Positions 26,785-38,447 of a stretch of 64,000 nucleotides of DNA are shown here, piece by piece. The number at the start of each line of letters is the position of its first letter. Position 1 is the first letter of the stretch. A program made the position numbers and the translations under genes. Under the pieces are notes generated by a model. It ran no database searches and had not been told where the DNA came from. It saw nothing but the letters and a program-made list of their open reading frames with translations. Source of the DNA: Agarilytica rhodophyticola (lineage in GTDB: Bacteria > Pseudomonadota > Gammaproteobacteria > Pseudomonadales > Cellvibrionaceae); the NCBI RefSeq assembly GCF_002157225.2, contig NZ_CP020038.1, forward strand, positions 5,920,501 through 5,984,500, written 5' to 3'.

Positions 26785-28392
26785 ATGAAATCCAGCGGCA
26801 TCGACTATTTAAAAGATCCAAGACGCAATAAAGGCACAGCTTTCACTGCTGAAGAACGCGACAAACTCGGCCTACACGGCATACTACCGCCAGTGGTCAG
26901 TAGCTTCGAGCAGCAACTGGAAAGGGGAATTAGTAATTTTCGTCGAATACCTAAGCCAATTGATAAGTACATTTTTTTATCCGCACTGCAAAAACGCAAC
27001 GAACGTTTGTATTTCCGTTTGCTTATTGAGAATATTGAAGAGTTGATGCCCACGGTTTATACACCAACTGTGGGACAGGCCTGTCAAGAATTCGCAAGTA
27101 TATTCCGTGAAACAAGTGGCTTCTATATTTCATTGCTTAATAAAGGCAATATATCTCAGCTACTAGAAAACTGGCCCGAGGATGATGTGCGCCTCATCGT
27201 TGTCACCGACGGCGAAAGAATTCTCGGTCTTGGCGATTTGGGTACTAACGGTATGGGCATACCGATAGGAAAGCTTGCTTTATACTGCGCATGTGCTGGC
27301 ATTAAGCCTGAACAATGCCTACCAATTATGCTGGATGTCGGTACTGAAAACGAAAAGTTTCGCGAAGACCCTATGTATTTAGGCCTCAGGCAAACGAGAA
27401 CCCGGGGCCAAGAATACTATGATTTTATCGATGAGTTTATTCAAGCAGTCAAGCAGCGTTTCCCTAAAGCTTTATTGCAATTCGAAGATTTTGCAACACC
27501 TAATGCCGTTGCTTTACTGGAACAATACAAAGACGAGTTGCTATGCTTTAACGATGACATCCAGGGCACAGCATCGGTCGCCTTAGCCGGTTTATATGCA
27601 GCAACCAGACTCAATGGTAAGGCGCTATCAGACATGCATTTTATGTTCTGTGGTGCAGGTTCGGCATCAACCGGTATCGGTCACCTGCTCGCTAAAGCCT
27701 TACAAATGGAAGGTTTATCTGAGGAAGAATCTCTCGACCGCCTGACATTTTTTGATCGCAGTGGCTTAGTCACAACAGATAGAGATGATCTTGCTAGCCA
27801 TGTCGCACCTTTTGCATCAAAAAATAAAGCGATGGATCTAAAAGAAGCCATTGAAGTTATCAAGCCCGACGCTCTCATTGGCGCAACAGGAACAGCCGGG
27901 ATATTTAACCAAGAAATTATCGAAACCATGGCTGCTCATAGTGCTAGCCCTATTATCTTTGCCCTATCAAACCCGACAATCAAAGCCGAGTGTACCGCGG
28001 AGCAAGCATACCAATGGAGTGAAGGTCGTGCCATTTTCGCCAGTGGTAGCCCATTTGGTGTAGTGCATATGCATGATGAAATACGTGTTCCAGGACAAGG
28101 CAACAACGCCTATGTTTTCCCAGGTTTAGGTCTTGGAGCTATCTATGGGGGTGCAACACGAATCACTGATGATATGTTAATAGTTGCCGCCAAATCTTTG
28201 GCAAACGCTGTATCACAGACACAAATTGATCACGGCTGCCTCTATCCTTCTTTGAAAGAAATTCGGGACGTGTCATTAAAAATCGCTGTAGATGTTGCCA
28301 AGTGTGCCGAATCTCTAGGGCTAACTAAAGATAAAGTACCTGATGACTTTGCCGAACAGGTAAAAGCGCAAATGTATTTTCCACATTATTAA
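26785..28392 (+). CDS. maeA: Malic enzyme (NAD-type, MaeA-like)
   Basis: Oxidative decarboxylation of malate to pyruvate and CO2 with reduction of NAD(P). The 535 residues show the long-form malic enzyme pattern: MPTVYTPTVGQAC (catalytic Tyr), VVTDGERILGLGDLG, the metal-binding QFEDFATPNA and CFNDDIQGTA, the dinucleotide fold GAGSASTGIGHLL, and ALSNPT. E. coli MaeA has 565 residues. The cofactor cannot be fixed from sequence alone. The gene appears monocistronic; a short hairpin overlapping the stop (AAAGC-CTCGTA-GCTTTTT) may terminate it. Confidence 0.93.
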   Translation: MKSSGIDYLKDPRRNKGTAFTAEERDKLGLHGILPPVVSSFEQQLERGISNFRRIPKPIDKYIFLSALQKRNERLYFRLLIENIEELMPTVYTPTVGQACQEFASIFRETSGFYISLLNKGNISQLLENWPEDDVRLIVVTDGERILGLGDLGTNGMGIPIGKLALYCACAGIKPEQCLPIMLDVGTENEKFREDPMYLGLRQTRTRGQEYYDFIDEFIQAVKQRFPKALLQFEDFATPNAVALLEQYKDELLCFNDDIQGTASVALAGLYAATRLNGKALSDMHFMFCGAGSASTGIGHLLAKALQMEGLSEEESLDRLTFFDRSGLVTTDRDDLASHVAPFASKNKAMDLKEAIEVIKPDALIGATGTAGIFNQEIIETMAAHSASPIIFALSNPTIKAECTAEQAYQWSEGRAIFASGSPFGVVHMHDEIRVPGQGNNAYVFPGLGLGAIYGGATRITDDMLIVAAKSLANAVSQTQIDHGCLYPSLKEIRDVSLKIAVDVAKCAESLGLTKDKVPDDFAEQVKAQMYFPHY

Positions 28393-28499
28393 AGCCTCGT
28401 AGCTTTTTAAATGATGAAATAAACGACAGGGATGTCCAATACAAAATTAGAGAGCCTTTCAGTTATCTTTTGATTTAACAATTAGTTAGCTGATAAATA

Positions 28500-30656
28500 T
28501 TAACTACTTACTTTACTGCTTATATATATTTCAGCAAACTCATCTGCAAAAGTCGGCTTCCCATAGAGGTAGCCTTGTGCACTTTCACATCCTAAGCCAT
28601 GAATAATTTTATCTTGCTTTTGAGTTTCTACTCCTTCTACAAGAGTTCTGAAACCCAATTTTTTATTCATTGCTAAAATAGCGCTAACAATATCTCTATC
28701 AGATTGGTCGGTTTCAATATCAACAATAAAACTGCGGTCAATCTTAATAACATCTACGTTGAAACGTTTTAAGTAAGCAAGAGAAGAATAACCTGTACCG
28801 AAGTCATCGATTGCTAAACGAAAACCATACTCGGCTAATCGGTGTAGCATGCTATCCGCATTTAAAGATTCTTTTAAAAATGTACCTTCAGTAATCTCTA
28901 GTTGTAGGTTTTCTGGTGAAATACTGTGGGCACTTACCATTGCCATCAAATCTTCCACAAAACAACTATGTTCTAGCTGACGTGGAGAAACGTTCACAGA
29001 TATATACTTGAGATCGGGTGTTAAATGTTGCCATAATTCCCATTGCTTAATAGCAGTAAGATTAATCCAATTACCTAACTCATGAATTAACCCACTTTCT
29101 TCCACAACAGGAATAAACTCCATAGGCGAGATAAATTTACTAGTATTGTCTTTCCAGCGAATAAGAGCTTCACAACCAATAACAGTATGGCGGTCAAGAT
29201 CTATTATTGGTTGATAGTAAAGTTGAAACTCTTCATTTTTTACTGCACTCATTAACTGATATTTTAAGCTGAACTTACGAGAAACTTCCTCGGACATTTC
29301 GTTACAATAGCTAATAAATTTCCGTGTTTCAGTATTTTTAGGATGATGCATAGCAAGGCTACTGTGCGTTTGTAAGGTAGCGGCATCACAGCCATCTTGT
29401 GGAAACGAGCTCACCCCCATCGCTGCATCTAAGTTAACAGTTAAATCTTGATTTAATTGGATAGGGGCAAGGGCCTTGCTATATACTTTATCCACAAAAA
29501 CTTCTATAGCATCAGCACTGCCAACACTCTCTAAAACGAGCATAAATTCATCGCCAGCAATACGTGCAACAGTATCACAGTCCTCTACAATATCCTGTAG
29601 CCGCCTAGAGATTTCTATTAATACTTTATCGCCAACAGACAAACCATAATTTTCATTAACGTCTTTAAAGCGCCTTAAGCCTATCATTAAAACTGAAAAT
29701 GTATCATTTTTCCTTAAGGCCCGAGCTACCGAACGAGATAGACGAAAGTTTAACCCTGCGCGAGAAAAACAACGTGTTAAAGGGTCTATATAAGCTAATT
29801 CCCAGAGTTTTTTTTCAGCCATCACCGCGTTAGTAATGTCGTGAGTCACGCCCACTACACGCTTAACCTCACCATGAGAACCTTTTATAATTCTCGCCTG
29901 AGAACGCAAGTGACGAATATCTCCATTGGGCCATACTGCTCGATAGTCTATTTCTTTATTACAGGCATTTTTTATCATGTCATAGGATTCATTGCGAACA
30001 CGATCAGCATCGTCAGGATGCACTGCTTTTTCCCATGCATCAGCAGGTGCAACTGCCTTTTCATCAGCATAACCATAAATTTGAAATAATTTTTTATCCC
30101 ATATCATCTCTTGTTTTTCGGGAATCCAGTCCCAGATTCCCATTTGTGCACTTTCGACGGCCATCTGAGCACGTTTTGTTTGCGCCTGCAAGATAACACT
30201 TGCATCACGCTCCTGCGTAATGTCGACGATACTTGTGACAACACCTAAAATTTGATCACTGGTGTTATCGACTATAATCTCGGAGTTTGCTTTTATCCAT
30301 ATAGTTTTATGATCTTTTCTAATGCCGATGATGACATCTTTTTGAGGTTTACCTTCTTTTAAAGTAAGCGCACCAGGAAAGTCTCGCTCAGGAAGCCTTA
30401 TACCATTGCTATCAAGCACTTCAATAGATAAGCGACGAACATCAAAATTCTGTATTTCTTTATTACTTATACCAATTAAGTTTCTCCCGGCAGGATTAAT
30501 ATATTCCACATCACCTTTTCGATTACGATAAATAATACCAAATGGTAAATGTTGAAACATCGCTTGATATATATGACTATTATCACTTTGCGATACGTCG
30601 ATTGAATCTTGTATTTTTTTATATTTCACAATCAAACCATCGCTACTCATTGCCAA
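28500..30656 (-). CDS. PAS-PAS-GGDEF-EAL protein, probable c-di-GMP phosphodiesterase
   Basis: A 718-residue soluble protein: PAS (about 28-150), second PAS/PAC (about 165-285), GGDEF (about 288-450), EAL (about 465-712). The EAL domain is complete: E496 in CEALIRW, NVSPRQL, LEITE, DDFGTGYSSL (617-626), VIKIDRSF, GVETQ and the Gln of SAQGYLYGKP. The GGDEF domain is degraded: the signature reads AGDEF (367-371), and the upstream metal-binding element expected as DxDxFK reads GLRRFK, losing both Asp. It is therefore predicted to degrade rather than make c-di-GMP, with GGDEF perhaps a GTP sensor. No membrane helix, so the PAS domains sense something cytoplasmic. Confidence 0.92.
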   Translation of the reverse strand: MAMSSDGLIVKYKKIQDSIDVSQSDNSHIYQAMFQHLPFGIIYRNRKGDVEYINPAGRNLIGISNKEIQNFDVRRLSIEVLDSNGIRLPERDFPGALTLKEGKPQKDVIIGIRKDHKTIWIKANSEIIVDNTSDQILGVVTSIVDITQERDASVILQAQTKRAQMAVESAQMGIWDWIPEKQEMIWDKKLFQIYGYADEKAVAPADAWEKAVHPDDADRVRNESYDMIKNACNKEIDYRAVWPNGDIRHLRSQARIIKGSHGEVKRVVGVTHDITNAVMAEKKLWELAYIDPLTRCFSRAGLNFRLSRSVARALRKNDTFSVLMIGLRRFKDVNENYGLSVGDKVLIEISRRLQDIVEDCDTVARIAGDEFMLVLESVGSADAIEVFVDKVYSKALAPIQLNQDLTVNLDAAMGVSSFPQDGCDAATLQTHSSLAMHHPKNTETRKFISYCNEMSEEVSRKFSLKYQLMSAVKNEEFQLYYQPIIDLDRHTVIGCEALIRWKDNTSKFISPMEFIPVVEESGLIHELGNWINLTAIKQWELWQHLTPDLKYISVNVSPRQLEHSCFVEDLMAMVSAHSISPENLQLEITEGTFLKESLNADSMLHRLAEYGFRLAIDDFGTGYSSLAYLKRFNVDVIKIDRSFIVDIETDQSDRDIVSAILAMNKKLGFRTLVEGVETQKQDKIIHGLGCESAQGYLYGKPTFADEFAEIYISSKVSS

Positions 30657-31185
30657 TACTTAGTGGTTTTGCCAACCGGATTTTTTGACTAACTTTTTTA
30701 AAAAGAGAAAAACAAATATAAAGTTTTTTACAGATACAAACTCTTTCAAAATTATGTGCATTTTCTTTAAAGAAAATAGTTAAGTTGCTGCTGACTCTAG
30801 GTATAGTTGACCATTTTTTTACATTTTTTCCTCTTGTCTTAGAATAAGAAAAATCATGCCAACATAAGATAACAAAACTAAGTAATTTGTTTTTAAAATA
30901 CATTAGCTACAAACCAAATCTCATATACAAATTTCTTGCTATTCACTTATAAGTCTAGGAAAAACACGAAAAAATATAAGAATAAAGTCGTATTAAAACT
31001 TACTCGTCTATAACTATAGTTTTCTGTCATAGAAATAGGTGAGAGGTGGATGTAAGAGGATATTGGAAAATTATATTCGATGGGATACAAGTAGCTATAG
31101 CTAGTTGAAATATAGCAGTCACTCGCATTAAAGCAAGCGAAGGTACATTGGCAGGAAGCGTAAATATAGACAGTATAAGAGGTAA
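30657..31185. other. AT-rich spacer upstream of the PAS-GGDEF-EAL gene
   Basis: About 530 bp. Two minus-strand open frames (30643-30903 and 30947-31204) have biased, unlikely composition; the second runs across the sapC terminator. I see no gene here. Confidence 0.6.
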
Positions 31186-31219
31186 ATGTAAAACACCGAA
31201 TCATATCGGCGTTTTACAT
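31186..31219 (-). terminator. Terminator-like hairpin of sapC
   Basis: Arms ATGTAAAACACCGA (31186-31199) and TCGGCGTTTTACAT (31206-31219) with a single G-T type mismatch and a 6-nt loop, 18 bp past the sapC stop. No long T run follows, but the arms contain one. Confidence 0.7.
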
Positions 31220-31236
31220 AATAGTAAGAGCGAGAC

Positions 31237-31953
31237 TTAAGATTTGGCAGCAGTTTTCGCTTGGGGTAAGCGCTTGACTACTTCAGGAATAGCGCCGATT
31301 GAGTGAATATGTGCATAAGTCCACGCAATCCAGCCCTTCTTATACCAATCAACAATTTCTTCATCGCTGAGAGCCGAGTGAAACTCTTTCTCATCAACAA
31401 CAAATAAATGGTCAAGCTTCAGTGTTGTATCGGTGAATTTAATTGTTCCCTGACAAGGTTTAAGTAAATCTTTTTCTTTCAATGCTTGGATATAGTCTTG
31501 AGTAAGACGATAGCCTTGGTCGACATTTTCCAAAAAACGCATAATCTCTTGCAAGGCTTCGGAAGGCTCACCTTTTTCGTCAAAAAGGGCATCCCCTTCT
31601 TCTTCTTGAAGATGTGGAGCATCGAGATCAACCATCACAATACCTTTTTGTTCTTCCAGTACAAAAGGGTAGCGGCGAACAAAAGAAGGAATATAAACAC
31701 CTTCCCAAACATCACCAAGGTTATGGCCTTTGGCCATAAGAGATAGTAGCGCCACAGGAACAAAATCGTCATTAGCATTTTTGACGAACATTACCGGGTG
31801 ATTGCGACTACACTGGAAGAACTCAAATCCGGCTACAGGGACAGAATTAGTCTCAGAAGTAAAGTTTAAGTTATCGAGTTTTTTAAGTTTAAGGTTTTTG
31901 TGCTTCTCTTTATCAAGAGGCACGGGGTTTTGATAAAACAACAATGAGGCCAT
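31237..31953 (-). CDS. SapC family protein
   Basis: A 238-residue cytoplasmic protein of the SapC family (named after the Campylobacter S-layer-associated protein). Typical pieces are VPVAGFEFFQCSRNHPVMF, VPVALLSLMAKGHNL, YIPSFVRRYPFVL and IGAIPEVVKRLP. In many marine polysaccharide degraders SapC genes lie next to TonB-dependent receptors and tryptophan-halogenase-like genes; neither is present here. Function is not established. Stands alone with its own hairpin terminator. Confidence 0.88.
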   Translation of the reverse strand: MASLLFYQNPVPLDKEKHKNLKLKKLDNLNFTSETNSVPVAGFEFFQCSRNHPVMFVKNANDDFVPVALLSLMAKGHNLGDVWEGVYIPSFVRRYPFVLEEQKGIVMVDLDAPHLQEEEGDALFDEKGEPSEALQEIMRFLENVDQGYRLTQDYIQALKEKDLLKPCQGTIKFTDTTLKLDHLFVVDEKEFHSALSDEEIVDWYKKGWIAWTYAHIHSIGAIPEVVKRLPQAKTAAKS

Positions 31954-32177
31954 GATGTTAACTTGTCTTAGAGTAGATTTAGTTCTTTAAATGGTTCATA
32001 GCAAAAAGAGCCTATTCACATGAATTAACTCCAATTTTGTACGGAGCAAATTCGTGTAAACAAGCTCTAGCTATGCTTTTGGTCGCGCGATAGTAACAGG
32101 GTTTTTGCCGCAATCGCAAGTAAGGCAGAATATAAGGAGGAATAGGATCTGTTAATAAGCCTCAAACATTAAAACGA

Positions 32178-32954
32178 TTACTGCTCTACAAATGCTCGCT
32201 CAATCACGTAGTGCCCCTGATTACCCTTCCGAGCTTCCTGAAAACCTTTAGCATCTAGAATTTGGCAGGTGTCTTTAAGCATACTTGGACTACCACAGAT
32301 CATAAAACGATCATTTTCAAGGTTGATATCAGGTAAGCCTAGGTTTTTAGCCAAATCACCACTTTCTAACAAATCAGTTAGACGACCGGTAGATGCATAC
32401 TCCTCCCGAGTAACGGTGGGATAGTAGAGCAGTTTTTCACTAATTTGGTCGCCAAAATACTCGTTCTGAGGGAGTTCTTTGGTGATATATTCTTGATAAG
32501 CCAGCTCGGATACAAAGCGCACACCATGAGTTAAGATCACTTTATCGTATTGTTCGTATACTTCAGGATCTTTAATAATACTCATAAACGGTGCAAGCCC
32601 CGTTCCTGTGCTAATTAAATAAAGGTGTTTTCCGGGAAGAAGAGACTCTGTAACCAACGTACCTGTAGATTTACTGTTGATCAAAACCTCATCGCCAGGT
32701 TTAAGGTGCTGTAGTTTTGACGTCAGTGGGCCATCGGGTACCTTAATGCTAAAAAACTCTAGCTTATCTTCGTAGTTTGCACTAGTAATACTGTAAGCTC
32801 GAAGTAAAGGCTTACCATCTTCTTTCTCCAACCCCATCATCGTAAAATGACCATTGCGGAAACGGAAGCCAGGGTTTCTCGTTGTTGTAAAACTAAATAG
32901 CGTATCTGTCCAATGGTGGACATCGAGCACACGCTCTCTAAGTAAGCTACTCAC
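32178..32954 (-). CDS. fpr: Ferredoxin-NADP+ reductase
   Basis: FAD enzyme moving electrons between NADPH and ferredoxin/flavodoxin, used for redox balance and oxidative-stress repair. 258 residues, the bacterial class II length. Visible: FAD-binding RAYSITSAN, the pyrophosphate region KVPDGPLTSKLQ, the NADP fold STGTGLAPFMSI and HGVRFVSELAY, ICGSPSMLKDT, and the family C-terminus GHYVIERAFVEQ. It is transcribed divergently from a LysR-type gene, the arrangement of Pseudomonas fpr and finR, in which FinR activates fpr under superoxide stress. Confidence 0.95.
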   Translation of the reverse strand: MSSLLRERVLDVHHWTDTLFSFTTTRNPGFRFRNGHFTMMGLEKEDGKPLLRAYSITSANYEDKLEFFSIKVPDGPLTSKLQHLKPGDEVLINSKSTGTLVTESLLPGKHLYLISTGTGLAPFMSIIKDPEVYEQYDKVILTHGVRFVSELAYQEYITKELPQNEYFGDQISEKLLYYPTVTREEYASTGRLTDLLESGDLAKNLGLPDINLENDRFMICGSPSMLKDTCQILDAKGFQEARKGNQGHYVIERAFVEQ

Positions 32955-33019
32955 AATTGGAGTCTCCAGTAATCGTTATCTTGCATCTATTTTAAACGCG
33001 AATTAACATACAGGTAAAA

Positions 33020-33052
33020 CAGGAATTCCTGATTAAATTAATTGGAAATTCC
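33020..33052. promoter_or_regulatory. Candidate FinR operator: two related palindromes
   Basis: CAGGAATTCCTG (33020-33031, perfect 12-bp palindrome) and GGAAATTCC (33044-33052) share the GGAA..TTCC core and are centred about 22 bp apart, two helical turns, as for the recognition and activation sites of a LysR regulator. They lie between the divergent fpr and LysR genes. Confidence 0.55.
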
Positions 33053-33108
33053 GATATAAAGCCTTATCTCTTATGAGTGGGTGTTATCAGCCTTTGAGAA
33101 GATGAACG

Positions 33109-34008
33109 ATGCGCTATACTCTCCGCCAGCTCGAAATTTTTCTGGCCACAGCCCACCACCAAAACGTTACCAAAGCCGCAGAAGAATTGTCGATGTCCCA
33201 ATCCGCAGCGAGTGGCGCCCTAAAAGACCTGGAAACGCAATTTGATGTACAACTATTCGATCGTGTTGGCAAGCGCTTACAGACAAACGAATTTGGCAAT
33301 AGAGTCCGTATCCGGGCAGAAGCTCTTTTGGCTCAGGCTAAGGAACTAGAGCATGAACTATCTCAGCACGACAAGGTGGGACACATAAAAGTAGGGGCAA
33401 CGCTGACAATAGGTAACTATCTATGTGTGGATCTTATTAAGCAATATATTCGCGAATCACCAGGCACCCAAGTTAAATTAGAGGTAGCCAATACAGAATC
33501 TATCGCACGAGCAATTCTGAATTTTGATATAGACCTTGGGCTTGTTGAGGGAGAACTGCACCACCCCGATTTAGATATCGTCAATTGGCGCAAAGATAGC
33601 CTTATATGTTTCTGCTCCCCCTCACATCCTCTCGCTCAAAAAACCCATATTACTGATAAAGATTTATTGGCTGCAAAGTGGATTCTAAGAGAGCCAGGCT
33701 CTGGTACTCGACAAACCTTTGATCGAGCTATGTCTGGCTTAACGCCTTCACTTGATATTGAACTTGAACTACAGCATACCGAAGCAATTAAGCGAGCGGT
33801 GGAAAATGGACTGGGTATTTCTTGTCTCTCTGAAATTGCGCTACAAACTGCCTTTGACAGGAAAACCCTGGTACCAATAAACATACCATCCCGCGATTTC
33901 ACAAGGCATTTTTACTTTGTTATTCATAAACATAAGTATCGTGCAGCAGGCATCCTAAAGTGGATGGGTATCTGCAATATAGATTTTGAAACGATTGACA
34001 AACTCTAG
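33109..34008 (+). CDS. finR: LysR-type regulator, FinR-like
   Basis: A 299-residue LysR family transcription factor: winged helix at about 1-62 (RQLEIFLATAHHQNVTKAAEELSMSQ split over the HTH, then LFDRVGKRLQ) and an effector domain (about 88-290) with IKVGATLTIGNYL at its start. Divergence from fpr across 154 bp is the gene order of Pseudomonas FinR, which senses oxidative stress and drives fpr; the name rests on this context plus the family. Paired GGAA..TTCC palindromes in the spacer are likely binding sites. It is followed 12 bp later by the end of the convergent GGDEF-EAL gene. Confidence 0.85.
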   Translation: MRYTLRQLEIFLATAHHQNVTKAAEELSMSQSAASGALKDLETQFDVQLFDRVGKRLQTNEFGNRVRIRAEALLAQAKELEHELSQHDKVGHIKVGATLTIGNYLCVDLIKQYIRESPGTQVKLEVANTESIARAILNFDIDLGLVEGELHHPDLDIVNWRKDSLICFCSPSHPLAQKTHITDKDLLAAKWILREPGSGTRQTFDRAMSGLTPSLDIELELQHTEAIKRAVENGLGISCLSEIALQTAFDRKTLVPINIPSRDFTRHFYFVIHKHKYRAAGILKWMGICNIDFETIDKL

Positions 34009-34020
34009 GGTTAATCCTAC

Positions 34021-36486
34021 CTAAGCATTTACCTCAAGAGCCATAGAATATTCGGCCCGTTCAAGTAACTCAGCAATAGAAAGAGGTTTATCGAGAAAGT
34101 AACCTTGCAAAAATTCACAATTATAAGATGCCAATAGATTAGCCTGTGTTTCGTTTTCCACGCCTTCAGCAACGACAGACAGTCCTAGGTTATGAGCCAT
34201 AGCAATGATAGCACAAGAAATTTTAACATCGTTCTGATCGTTTGGAATATCTTTAATGAAAGACTTATCAATTTTTACGCTGGTAATAGGGAAACGCTTA
34301 AGATAACTTAGCGAAGAATATCCAGTTCCAAAATCATCGATGGAAAGATGACAACCCAATTGTCGCATCGACTCCATAACAATAATCGCCTTATCAATAT
34401 CATCCATAACTGTAGTTTCAGTGAGTTCAAACTCAATCAGTTTTGGAGAAACGTCATAGAATCTAAATTTTTCGCGGATAAGATCGATAAAATTTGGAGA
34501 GAAAAACTGCTTAGCTGATAAATTGACAGAAATGCCCCGAATACCTAACTTACTTAAAGCTTCCATTTTATTTGACAACAAGCCCAATATGCTATCGAGA
34601 ACAAAGTTTTCAATATCAGAAATAAGCCCTAAGTCTTCGGCAATAGGAATAAAAACATCTGGCGAAATATACCCTTGTTCACTGTCGCACCAACGAACTA
34701 AGGCTTCGCCCCAATATATATCTTTGGTTCCAGCAATATATTGAGGCTGAATATATACGTCTAATTTTTTTTCAATTACAACCTGCCTAAGCTTCTGTTC
34801 AAGCCTTAGACGCTCTGTCATTTTGTGGCCAAGGTCTTTTGAATAATAAGAGATTTGATTGCCGCCAGATTTTTTTGCATCATGGAGCGCCATTCCTGCA
34901 CAGCGAATTAATTCTTCTGGTGTACTCGCATCAATAGGGAAAACTGAAACACCGACAGATCCTGTAACTTGAAGAAAATTATTTCCTTCATGAATGGTGG
35001 AACGGAGAGCATCCAACACGTAATTAGCTGTTTTTTTAAGTTGACCTGGTTGTTGACTATCTTGCACTAACAGCACAAATTCATCTCCCCCCATACGAGC
35101 CATCATATTATTAGTACGGAAATTTTTTTGTAGTTGTTTTGCAGTATCGATAAGTAACTGATCGCCAATATCATGGTTCAATGAATCATTTACTTTTTTA
35201 AACTCATCAAAATTGGTCATATACATGGCGATACACGTATTTTCTTTTTCTGCTGTCGCAATCAGTGCATCTAACTTATCAAGTAGAAATTTACGATTAG
35301 GAAGCTTAGTTAATGAATCATAATAAGCGAGTTTTTCGATTTCTCCTTGCGCCAACTTTAATTCTGTTACATCCAGTAGAGTACCTATAAAACGTTGTCC
35401 ATTAGAATTATCGGGAACAAATGAAATATATTCTATAAATATCCTTTCCCCTCGTTGAGGATGAACGAAGCGATATTCAAGTGCTTGTGCAATCTTATTC
35501 CCCAGAATAGTCGACATTGCATATTGATAACGCTTGCGATCGACTTCATCGATATGTGAAACAAACACATCAACCGTCACTAAATCTAAACCTGTAATAT
35601 GACTCCAGTGAGTATTGATGTACTGATATTCGCCTAATTCCGTTTTAAAAAAAACACCGATAGGCGCATTTTCAGAAAGAGTTCTAAAACGGCTTTCAGA
35701 AAAAGCCAGAGCTTTATTTTCTTGCGCCAAGTTATCCAACACTGTATTAAAAACATCGATAACATTACCCACTTCATCATCGTGTACTTTTTTAATACGT
35801 TCTTCTGAGAATGGATTTTTAGCAATGACTTTTGAAAGCTGAAAGAGAGTATTCAAAGGTAACAGAGAACGCCGCATTAAAAATTTTACTAGAAAAGAAG
35901 CAACACAAAGAGAAACTATAAGAGCAAAAACGAGGAATAGCGTAAACATCCACTGCGCTTTAGCGAGCACACTAGTATTGGTTTGCACATAAAGGTGGCC
36001 AAGTACACGCCCCAGGGATGGCTGTCCCACAAGAGCTGCACTATTGAATACTGAATTTTTTGCAACCTTTTTTTCAACTACAGGAATGTAAAATACTATG
36101 TCATCATGTATTTCAAGATATTGAAAGTGGACGGCAGGGTCAACTTTTTCCTGGCAGCGCTCACTACTACTGGAATTTACATATCCAGAAAAAAGTAAGC
36201 CCTTCTTATTATATAGACAGAGCAAATCTATTTTTTGGCTGTTTGCCACAAAGGCTAAACTCGCTTGAGCCCCATGAACATCAAGCATTGCCATTGATCT
36301 CGATAAGTTTTCAGCAAGAACAGAACCTGTAGAACTTAAGTTCTCAACCATCTCAGTACGGGACATATTATTGACGACAGCAAATAAAATAGATCCCGCA
36401 ACGATTACTCCAACGGTAAAAGAAAATAAAATAGTACGTAGTAGCCTTGCTTGCACCGAGTTCCATTTAAAGGAATAACTGCTCAC
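34021..36486 (-). CDS. Membrane sensor protein HAMP-PAS-GGDEF-EAL
   Basis: About 821 residues. Two membrane helices (about 10-35 and 178-205) flank a periplasmic sensor domain with a CQEK and a LLCLYNKKG segment; then HAMP (about 205-255), PAS/PAC (about 262-375), GGDEF (about 385-545) and EAL (about 560-812). EAL residues are complete (GEALVRW, NLSAKQF, FELTET, DDFGTGYSSL, VKIDKSF, EGVENE, LQGYFLDKP). GGDEF is intact, but the first metal Asp of the upstream DxDxFK element is Asn (NFDEFK), so cyclase activity is doubtful. I prefer the GTG at 36484-36486 with GGGGGG upstream over an in-frame TTG four codons earlier. Convergent with finR. Confidence 0.9.
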   Translation of the reverse strand: MSSYSFKWNSVQARLLRTILFSFTVGVIVAGSILFAVVNNMSRTEMVENLSSTGSVLAENLSRSMAMLDVHGAQASLAFVANSQKIDLLCLYNKKGLLFSGYVNSSSSERCQEKVDPAVHFQYLEIHDDIVFYIPVVEKKVAKNSVFNSAALVGQPSLGRVLGHLYVQTNTSVLAKAQWMFTLFLVFALIVSLCVASFLVKFLMRRSLLPLNTLFQLSKVIAKNPFSEERIKKVHDDEVGNVIDVFNTVLDNLAQENKALAFSESRFRTLSENAPIGVFFKTELGEYQYINTHWSHITGLDLVTVDVFVSHIDEVDRKRYQYAMSTILGNKIAQALEYRFVHPQRGERIFIEYISFVPDNSNGQRFIGTLLDVTELKLAQGEIEKLAYYDSLTKLPNRKFLLDKLDALIATAEKENTCIAMYMTNFDEFKKVNDSLNHDIGDQLLIDTAKQLQKNFRTNNMMARMGGDEFVLLVQDSQQPGQLKKTANYVLDALRSTIHEGNNFLQVTGSVGVSVFPIDASTPEELIRCAGMALHDAKKSGGNQISYYSKDLGHKMTERLRLEQKLRQVVIEKKLDVYIQPQYIAGTKDIYWGEALVRWCDSEQGYISPDVFIPIAEDLGLISDIENFVLDSILGLLSNKMEALSKLGIRGISVNLSAKQFFSPNFIDLIREKFRFYDVSPKLIEFELTETTVMDDIDKAIIVMESMRQLGCHLSIDDFGTGYSSLSYLKRFPITSVKIDKSFIKDIPNDQNDVKISCAIIAMAHNLGLSVVAEGVENETQANLLASYNCEFLQGYFLDKPLSIAELLERAEYSMALEVNA

Positions 36487-38374
<1,888 letters not shown>

Positions 38375-38447
38375 ACCACACAGTTAATAGTTGGCTTCGA
38401 CACAAATACAGGCCTGGCCTTAGACTGATTAAAGGCTAGGTTCTAAC

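Noticed and set aside
30643-31204. Two minus-strand frames upstream of the PAS-GGDEF-EAL gene
   Set aside because: Composition rich in Cys, Tyr and Phe typical of AT-rich noncoding DNA; one runs through the sapC terminator.
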